Shown here piece by piece: positions 1 through 64,000 of a stretch of DNA of 64,000 nt (the stretch's first letter is position 1; each line of letters opens with the position of its first letter). The stretch is from Amorphochlora amoebiformis (lineage: Eukaryota > Cercozoa > Chlorarachniophyceae), in contig BAAHQB010000144.1 of the NCBI GenBank assembly GCA_054601695.1, positions 186,001-250,000 of the forward strand, read 5' to 3'. Below the pieces are notes generated by a model. That model had not been told where the DNA came from. It did not search any database and saw only the letters and a program-made list of their open reading frames with translations. Made by a program: the position numbers and the translations under genes.

Positions 1-4986
<4,986 letters not shown>

Positions 4987-5890
4987 GATACGGAGATGCG
5001 CGAGGTGTGGCTTATACCAACCCGCACGGATGCCGCTTTTTTAAAGTAGTAACCCTAGGCGAATAATTAATCGTAATATTTAGAATTTAAAAGCGCGCGC
5101 GAAATAATTAATATTCGATATTAGGCAAACATTCCCAAAAAAACTGGAGGAAAAATTAGTAATTTTCCCGGAAACCGAGCGCTTTTTCCGGTGTTCTCAT
5201 TCCAGGTTTCAAGTGGGTGGGGGTGGCCACCCCACCCGCGGCGTGTGGCGCTTCGTTTACACGTGTGTAGTCTAATTCATGACCGTACCTCTATACTCTC
5301 CATGTGTATCATGTGCGAATGCGTTCTATATGGATGTGTGTACTCATGTTCGTGTATTGATGTGTTATAATGTGCGTGTGTGTTTTTGTGTGTGTGTGGT
5401 GTGTGTTTCTAATGTTCAATTTGAGGAAATTTTGAGTAGTGTGTTCTGAATATGGCATATGTGCGTGGGAATGCAGATATCCAATGCTACGGTATATGCA
5501 CTCATTTTTTACGTCAATTTTTGTGTAATGTTTTTCGCAAAATGCAAATATCGCGTTCGACGAAAAACACAGACCCCCCGCAAAAATGTTCAATGTGCTC
5601 CAATATGGCATGTGAGCGCACGTATGCGTACAAACGTTAAGACGACCGATTACTACGACTCACAATGTGTATTTTTTATTTTATCGGTTCGACCTGTAAC
5701 TTGTTACGAGCCACTTGCGTTTTTCGAAAAAATTGTAAACCAATTAATTGATATTTGCAATTTTAAACCCTATATTTGATACGGAGGTCGCAACAGTAGT
5801 TTAATTTTAACCTTAGTGTGCAAAATCTGAATGAGATCCAGCGAGCAATGATAACAGGTTACTTTCGATAGCTTTAAAAAATAGTAGTAT
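4987..5890. other. Unique 5' flank of the two-module gene
   Basis: Non-satellite DNA upstream of the minus-strand ATG. It holds an AT-rich stretch with a GCGCGCGCG run near 5090-5100 and a GGGTGGGGGTGGCCACCCCACCC-like palindromic stretch near 5214-5240. A promoter is likely here, but no specific site can be defined. Two short open frames (5309-5611 minus, 5459-5779 plus) overlap each other and resemble nothing, so no gene is called. Confidence 0.4.
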
Positions 5891-5904
5891 GTGTTTTTGG
5901 TACA

Positions 5905-9505
<3,601 letters not shown>

Positions 9506-9510
9506 CATAT

Positions 9511-9569
9511 ATATAGAGAGAGAGAGAAAGAGAGAGAAGAGAGAAAGAGAGAGAGAGAGAAGAGAGAAG

Positions 9570-9606
<37 letters not shown>

Positions 9607-9653
9607 AAAGAGAGAGAGACAGAGAGAAAGAGAAGAGAGAGAGAGAGAGAGAT
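9511..9653. repeat. (GA)n purine tract
   Basis: Nearly pure GA/GAA purine run of about 140 bp. Related shorter tracts lie at 9955-9999 and 10244-10295. Confidence 0.85.
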
Positions 9654-9742
9654 AGGTGTACATGTGTGTGTATGTATATATACATATATATATATGTGTG
9701 TGTGTATGTATATCTATGTATATATATATTATATATACACAC

Positions 9743-9778
<36 letters not shown>

Positions 9779-9798
9779 GCATATAATATATATATATA

Positions 9799-10243
9799 TA
9801 GATATTTACATTGATATCAACCTATATTTGACTGTATAATGTGTATATATTAGGAGGTTAAAATTCGTTACACATATATATACATACATATGGATTTTAT
9901 AAAAAAATTATATACATACAAGGATATTAAGATGTAAGTATATGTAGTATTATAAAAGAGAGAAAGAGAGAGAGAAAGAGAAGAGAAAGAGAGAGAGAGA
10001 TCTATATATAGGTATACATATATATATATATATATATATATTACAGATATATTGTTATATGCATATAATATATATATAGATATTTATATTGATATCAACC
10101 TATGTTTGACTGGAAAAAGGTGTATATATTAGAAGGTTAGAATTCGTTACACATACATACATATAGATGTGTACCTATACATTTAAAAAAAAAATTATAT
10201 ACATATAAGGATATTAAGATGTAAGTATATGTAGTATTATATA

Positions 10244-10274
<31 letters not shown>

Positions 10275-10308
10275 AAGAGAAGAGAGAGAGAGAGATCTAT
10301 ATATAGGT

Positions 10309-10380
<72 letters not shown>

Positions 10381-10593
10381 CATATAATATATATATATAG
10401 ATATTTATATTGGTATCAACCTCTGTTTGACTGTTTAAGGTGCATATATTAGAAGGTTAAAATTCGTTACATATATATGTATGTATATATATGTGTACAT
10501 ACATACGGATGTGTACCTATACATTTTATAAAAAAATTATATACATACAAGGTTATTAAGATGTAAGTATATGTAGTATTATATACATTTTTA

Positions 10594-10600
<7 letters not shown>
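9799..10600. repeat. Tandem repeat of about 280-320 bp, three copies
   Basis: The core GATATCAACCTATGTTTGAC followed by a TAGAAGGTTAAAATTCG-like segment occurs near 9811, 10090 and 10412 (diverged). Each copy is followed by GGATATTAAGATGTAAGTAT (near 9922, 10209, 10552) and, in the first two, by a GA tract. Confidence 0.75.
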
Positions 10601-10629
<29 letters not shown>

Positions 10630-10633
10630 CATA

Positions 10634-10698
<65 letters not shown>

Positions 10699-10732
10699 AT
10701 ATATATATGTATGTATGCATAAGTATGTATAT

Positions 10733-10792
10733 ATTAACGTATATTATATACTAGTCCCCCAAATGTATATTTACAATTTTTATAGATATTAG

Positions 10793-10878
<86 letters not shown>

Positions 10879-10978
10879 GCATGTATATATGTATATATAT
10901 TAACGTATTTAGGTACTAGTCCCCAAATGTATACTTACAATATTTATAGATATTAGATATATTATATATATATATATA

Positions 10979-11026
<48 letters not shown>

Positions 11027-11100
11027 TATATATATATATATGTATACATGTATATTAACGTATTTTAGGTACTAGTTCCCCAAATGTATACTTACAATAT
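10733..11100. repeat. Tandem repeat of about 150-170 bp, three copies
   Basis: Copies near 10733, 10900 and 11052 share TTAACGTAT, then TACTAGTCCCC(A)AATGTATA, then TTACAAT..TTATA, separated by TA arrays. No coding potential. Confidence 0.7.
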
Positions 11101-11373
11101 TTATACATTAATCCGGATATAATTGTATTTAAGTAATCGAGCGCACAAATCGTAGTTAAATTTAACATAGCGCTTGCAATCGTTGACTTAAAATTACCTT
11201 AAAAACTTGTTATTTGAACGGTTTGTCATTGGTCAAAACGGAAAGGTTTATTTACAGATCACAATATTTATCGTTCTCATGTTCTCATATAAGTCGATAT
11301 AATACATGTATATATAAATATATCTATATATATATATATATATGTATATATTATAACAAAAATATATATATAC

Positions 11374-11412
<39 letters not shown>

Positions 11413-11582
11413 GTATATATTATATATGTATTTATATATTATATATGTATATATATCGAGTGTATATATATGTGTATATATACATAAATATATATATATA
11501 CCTATATATATATACAACATATATATATATATATATATAAATGATATATATATATAGGTTCATGATACTAGAATACATCTAG

Positions 11583-11664
<82 letters not shown>

Positions 11665-11780
11665 TGTGTGTGTGTGTGTATAACATATGTATATGTGTCT
11701 AGATGTGTATATAAATGATATATGTATACTAGGCTCATGATACTAGAATATTTCTAGTATATATGTGTATATATATGTGC

Positions 11781-11831
<51 letters not shown>

Positions 11832-12044
11832 TTTTTTGTGTGTGTGTCACAGTAAACTATGATACTCACACTAGATACTATATATGTATATGTGTGTATA
11901 TAAATATATATACTATAATATACATATATATATATATATATATATGTATATACATATATATGTGTATGGATGTTCACATGACATCGTGATCATGACATAG
12001 TATCTACTGTACACATTTATGTTAAAATGATATAATATATATAC

Positions 12045-12076
<32 letters not shown>

Positions 12077-12432
12077 TACATCAGTGATATATAATTTATT
12101 AGTATATATTTCATTGTGTATATACACATATATGTACATTCAAGAATACTATTTAGTGCAAGTTAATAATACTGAGCATATTACTGAATCTTAGTTTCTA
12201 GAGTTTACCAGAAGCATGAGATTCGTATTATTCTAGTTGTTAGTATAGATAGTATTTGATTGTGTATCCTATATTTTGTGAACATGCAATTTTATCAAAG
12301 TATCTAGACATGTACGGCCTTAAGACAAGTCACACTACTAATCAACACATATGTGACTCATAATGTGAGTCATCTAGGTCATAGCTAGACTCATAATGTG
12401 ACAATATGTGCGCAGTACGCACACATATATTA

Positions 12433-12471
<39 letters not shown>

Positions 12472-12477
12472 TATGCA

Positions 12478-12536
<59 letters not shown>

Positions 12537-12788
12537 GTATGTATCAAAGTATCTAGACATGTACAGCCATGAACGCATTTAAGCTTATTATTAAGACACT
12601 GGTAGTCAGTACTAGTCACACACACTACTCATTACTATCAGGCTACTAATCAACACGACATATGTCTAGTATGTCCTCCATGTACACGCACTGATAAAGT
12701 TGCTACACATCCATTTCGCGCATCAACATAGCAACCAGTAGTGTACCCCAACGACTAGGCGGTGCTTAAAAGCATTTACAAGACTCCC
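11101..12788. other. Intergenic DNA 3' of RPL23A
   Basis: Mixed TA arrays and unique AT-rich DNA. Small direct repeats occur: CATGATACTAGAATA (11561, 11738) and GTATCTAGACATGTAC (12300, 12549). I see no exon-like island. The part next to 12788 must contain the RPL23A 3' UTR, but no poly(A) signal can be fixed. Confidence 0.5.
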
Positions 12789-13776
12789 TTAGATGATACC
12801 AATAGTGTTGGCAATCTCGAGGGCATCACTGTTGGGCGGCAACCTAACGTAAGCCTTCTTCTTTCCATCAGGTCTGATTGATTAGAGCGATATGGGGTTG
12901 GGGTTCGAATCCAGGATTAAGCTAGGGAAAGGGCAGGGCGATAGATAGGAAAATTAGCTAGGAAAGACGATAATTCCAGACAAGTAGGGTATATTGTTAT
13001 ATGTTGGATTCTAAGGTTGTGTTGTAATGTACAGGGGTTTTCTAATGTGATGTTGAGTGATAGTTGTTGTATTTATCCCCCTCCCCCAATCCAGGATGTA
13101 AAAAATGTCATCTGGTTTTTTTTGATCGCAAGGTGCGGGGAACAAGGGAGAAAAGCACGGGCGAGAAGGGCGTTAGAATATGTGTATGTGCACTAAAGGG
13201 TAGAATACCTAATAAGAGTGTTGATTTTAGTCGCCTCGATCGAGTAGAGGTCGCCTACGGCCTGACGATACATGACGATTTACAAAAGATTTGGGAGGGA
13301 TATTCCAGTATCTACGAGCCCTTCCCAACCCCCGAGATCCTCTACAACGCCAAAATATAGTCGAAATGCAACCTGTTGCCCTAAGATGCACAAAATGGTC
13401 TTTACCTTCTTGATTTGACGCTTGTTGGCCATGATGTCAACAATGAAGGTCAGGGTGTTGTTGTCCTCGATCTGCTTCATCGCCGACTCGGTGCACAGAG
13501 GGTATTTGACGATCGTGAACTTGTCGAGGCGAGTTTTGCGAACGAGAGCCTTCTTCGAGTACTTGGGGTTGCGCATAAGCTTGAGTGTCTTTGGCAGCTT
13601 GAACTGCACTCTGGTGCGGATTTTCGTGCCATTTTTGCTGAGCTTGCCCTTCTTCATGGCCTTGGTGGCCTTCTTGGCCTTTGACACATCTTTTCTATCT
13701 ACGATATATCACAAAATTTCAGGCCAACTGGGAATGAGGGGCACGAGGGGTGGGCAAACGTACCTCCTTTCCCCAT
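12789..13776 (-). CDS. RPL23A: Large-subunit ribosomal protein uL23 (RPL23A)
   Basis: Four exons: 13764-13776 (13 nt with the ATG), 13406-13698, 13209-13261 and 12789-12873, stop TAA at 12789-12791. They join with canonical splice sites into 444 nt, or 147 residues, within the usual eukaryotic size. The N-terminus is short and Lys-rich ([17 protein letters not shown]). Family landmarks follow in order: [48 protein letters not shown], then [16 protein letters not shown] and the conserved C-terminus [12 protein letters not shown]. The protein binds 25/28S rRNA near the polypeptide exit tunnel of the 60S subunit. An ORF starting with GTG at 13687 is only the second exon. The gene is divergent from the ZCCHC10-like gene across 113 bp. 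Confidence 0.97.
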
Positions 13777-13889
13777 CGCGGACCAGCCTTCGGTGATTTG
13801 GGATCGAATTAGCCGACTCGAAAGCCGAATTATTTCCATAAAATATTGTGCCGACTTTCTTTTAAGGTTCTAAATAATTCAGCGGCGCA
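13777..13889. promoter_or_regulatory. Putative bidirectional promoter of RPL23A and the ZCCHC10-like gene
   Basis: Only 113 bp separate the two start codons, so both core promoters and 5' UTRs must overlap or lie here. The segment holds a partial inverted motif, GAATTAGCCGACTCG and AAAGCCGAATTATT, and a pyrimidine run TTTCTTTTAAGG. Its role is inferred from position only. Confidence 0.55.
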
Positions 13890-18791
<4,902 letters not shown>

Positions 18792-18933
18792 TTGTCACTG
18801 CACTAGAATCTTGTCTATCCCTAGTATCCAGCCATGTTATATACTAGTTATATGATCTAGACCTAATAGACCTGGGTTTCAATTGTCTCGCTACCAAGTA
18901 ACTTGTGGGATATATATATATATATATATATTG

Positions 18934-18985
<52 letters not shown>

Positions 18986-19062
18986 TAGATATATATGTAC
19001 ATATATAGAAATATACATATATGTGTGTATATGTGTGTATGTAAATATATATGTATGTATAC

Positions 19063-19093
<31 letters not shown>

Positions 19094-19620
19094 AATACTA
19101 GAAAAGACTCTACGTACTCAAGGTAGGTACTGGGCGCAAATTTAAACTTGGAAATTTATAAGTCTGTCATTGTTTAGTATACGTATGGCTTGTCCATGTG
19201 TCTAGATGTGGTAAAAAACCGCTAGTACTAAAACTTCGGTTATATATCCTGCTCCAATCCTTAGTCTCTTAAAGCTTATGGATCATTCACCTAATAGACC
19301 CTACTAGTCCTAATACATATCGTATTTCGGCTTTTTATCAGTTAATTCTAGTTAATTATTATGAAATATCATTGTTCACATCATAGATAATCATCATATC
19401 GTTCATATGGCATTAGATGTGGATAGATCATAAAGCTAGTAAATATGCTAGATTGAGCTAGTTGAGAGATAATTAAGCTTCAACTTAAACCCAACGCACC
19501 CGAAAAAATCCGTGACGATTGTCGAGCAGCTACTAGACCTAGGGTTGAGACAATATGCGAAACTCAACACCAGGTGGTGAACTAGGACATTATTGCGAAT
19601 ATATAAAATCTCGGCCAATT
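18792..19620. other. 3' flank of the ZCCHC10-like gene
   Basis: Mostly unique AT-rich DNA with one TA array (18909-19090). It is rich in CTAG words. No open frame or RNA gene is recognisable. The 3' UTR of the ZCCHC10-like gene must begin here. Confidence 0.5.
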
Positions 19621-19648
19621 GGCAGGGGACACCCGTGGGACATGCAGA

Positions 19649-19937
<289 letters not shown>

Positions 19938-19987
19938 CTATATATATATATATATAATATATTTTATATATATATATATATATATTA

Positions 19988-20076
<89 letters not shown>

Positions 20077-20113
20077 TCATATTTGAACAAATACTTATAT
20101 ACATATATACATA

Positions 20114-20163
<50 letters not shown>

Positions 20164-20341
20164 TATATATATATAAATATTAATGTATTTATATAGATAT
20201 TGTTTAATAAATGTCGGGATCATATATATATATAAATATAAATATTTATGTATTTATACTATAAATATTGTTAAATGAAAAATTGAATGCTGGTATCTAT
20301 ATGTATATGTTATACGTAGTTATACAAATTTAAATATACAT

Positions 20342-20430
<89 letters not shown>

Positions 20431-20469
20431 TACATTTATATATAAGCGCAAAAATAGAATTAAAATATC

Positions 20470-20665
20470 GGTTACGTTGAGAGCTTGGCTTGATAGTTGG
20501 ACGCATGGGTTACAGAGACTAATACATATATATCTATATTTTGATACGTTTACATATATGTACATATATTCACATTTATATATATATATATACACACATA
20601 TATACATACATACATATATATATATTCAAATACAATAATATAGAATAATATAAATATAAATATAT

Positions 20666-20702
<37 letters not shown>

Positions 20703-21271
20703 CTTTATATGTGTGTGTGTGTGTGGATATATATTACGCAAACCCCCTCCCCCTCCCCTTTTCATAATGAAACGGTTGTTAAAGGCCCGTTTGACCTCGT
20801 TCAGCGTCCATTTCCGACTTCGCACGTGAATGAGAGCTTCAGGTGATTCGGTGTACGAAGGTACATATGTGTAAATAAGAATTGCAGGGAGAGGGAGGGG
20901 AAAAAAAAAAAGAGATACGAAACGGCCCTTAAGAGAAGGCTGCAATGGAGAGGGGGAGAAGGAGAAGGAGCATGGGCCCGGGGGGGGGGGGGGGGGTGGG
21001 AGGAGAGCGGCGGGTCCTTCTGATGCCGCCGCGAGATAAATTTATCTCCAGGAATATTATTAATCCCGGGATTTAATATTTAATTCTTCGGAAAAACGAA
21101 GAAAAGTCTCACAAATCCCGGGAATATCCCCGTAGTCCCGGGATTTCGTTCAATTTTTGATAGGAGTCCGGATATCACTATCCCTCTCCCCCCCCCGCAT
21201 TGACCCTTCCCCAGTCCCACCCTCTCTTTTAAAAAACAGCCGAAATATTGAGCAATTTTCTCGGAAAACAT
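20470..21271 (-). other. Coding-like minus-strand islands, unassigned
   Basis: 20470-20512 lies between a TATTAG acceptor and a GTAACC donor and reads [14 protein letters not shown] or [13 protein letters not shown], depending on phase. 20750-20880 is open as ESPEALIHVRSRKWTLNEVK. A strong pyrimidine tract with TTGCAG (about 20944-20975) precedes a short island reading PSLKGRF. 21080-21271 is an ATG-started frame (MFSEKIAQYFGCFLKER at its start). Phases do not settle into one model. Overlap with the giant gene's start region makes a full gene at 21271 doubtful. Confidence 0.25.
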
Positions 21272-21288
21272 CTTAATTTTTCTCCTGG
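20945..21288 (+). promoter_or_regulatory. GC-rich 5' flank of the giant gene
   Basis: GC-rich DNA just upstream of the ATG at 21289, unlike the surrounding AT satellite. It holds a G run (20977-20996), a C run (21188-21196) and three TCCCGGG palindrome copies (near 21064, 21115 and 21136). An in-frame TAA at 21274-21276 with no AG between it and the ATG supports that ATG as the start. Promoter role is inferred from position. Confidence 0.45.

Positions 21289-64000
<42,712 letters not shown>

Noticed and set aside
5459-5779. 106-codon plus-strand open frame
   Set aside because: It overlaps an opposite-strand open frame, shows no recognisable domain, and lies in an AT-rich flank.
12893-12911. 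tRNA-like GGTTCGAATCC motif
   Set aside because: The flanking bases do not form a T-arm stem, and no acceptor or anticodon arm fits. It lies in intron 3 of RPL23A.

Overview
The window reads as nuclear DNA of a microbial eukaryote. It has protein genes cut by many GT-AG introns, a eukaryotic ribosomal protein gene, a ZCCHC10-type zinc-knuckle gene, and telomere-type CCCTAA/TTAGGG repeats. I cannot name the lineage. Most of the length is satellite: (TA)n, CCCTAA arrays, CT/GA tracts and minisatellites. Most long open frames (poly-YI, NPNP, GLGL, LTLT, SLSL, HIYQHNIK and similar) are shadows of these repeats. The real genes were rebuilt by hand from short unique islands, using splice sites and reading phase.

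Layout. (1) 1-4986, minus: an 18-exon gene, cut off at the left edge, for a secreted protein with two tandem copies of a beta-helix-like module that resembles a family common in Bacteroidetes. (2) 4987-12788: satellite-rich intergenic DNA. (3) 12789-13776, minus: complete four-exon gene for ribosomal protein uL23 (RPL23A). (4) 13890-18791, plus: seven-exon ZCCHC10-like gene, divergent from RPL23A across 113 bp. (5) 19.6-21.3 kb: possible minus-strand coding fragments, poorly resolved. (6) 21289 to beyond 64000, plus: one giant gene with about 61 short exons, leaving the right edge. About 5 kb of coding sequence is spread over 42.7 kb.

The main discovery is gene 6. Its introns are made almost entirely of (TA)n and telomere-type repeats. 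Several run from a GTAACC variant of the telomeric unit (the donor) to a CCCTAG variant (the acceptor), so the intron is telomeric repeat from end to end. The exons form a chain in which each carried-over codon phase fits the next exon, with no stop codon, which is hard to get by chance; one step (57.5-58.3 kb) is unresolved. Decayed copies of exon edges, one of them inverted, lie in the flanking repeats.

Functionally, RPL23A is translation machinery. The ZCCHC10-like protein is probably a nuclear RNA-associated protein, and the two-module protein is probably exported. The giant protein is not recognised. It has a PSEPK-type repeat near its N-terminus, poly-Gly runs, and a few segments that look like TPR or other helical repeats.
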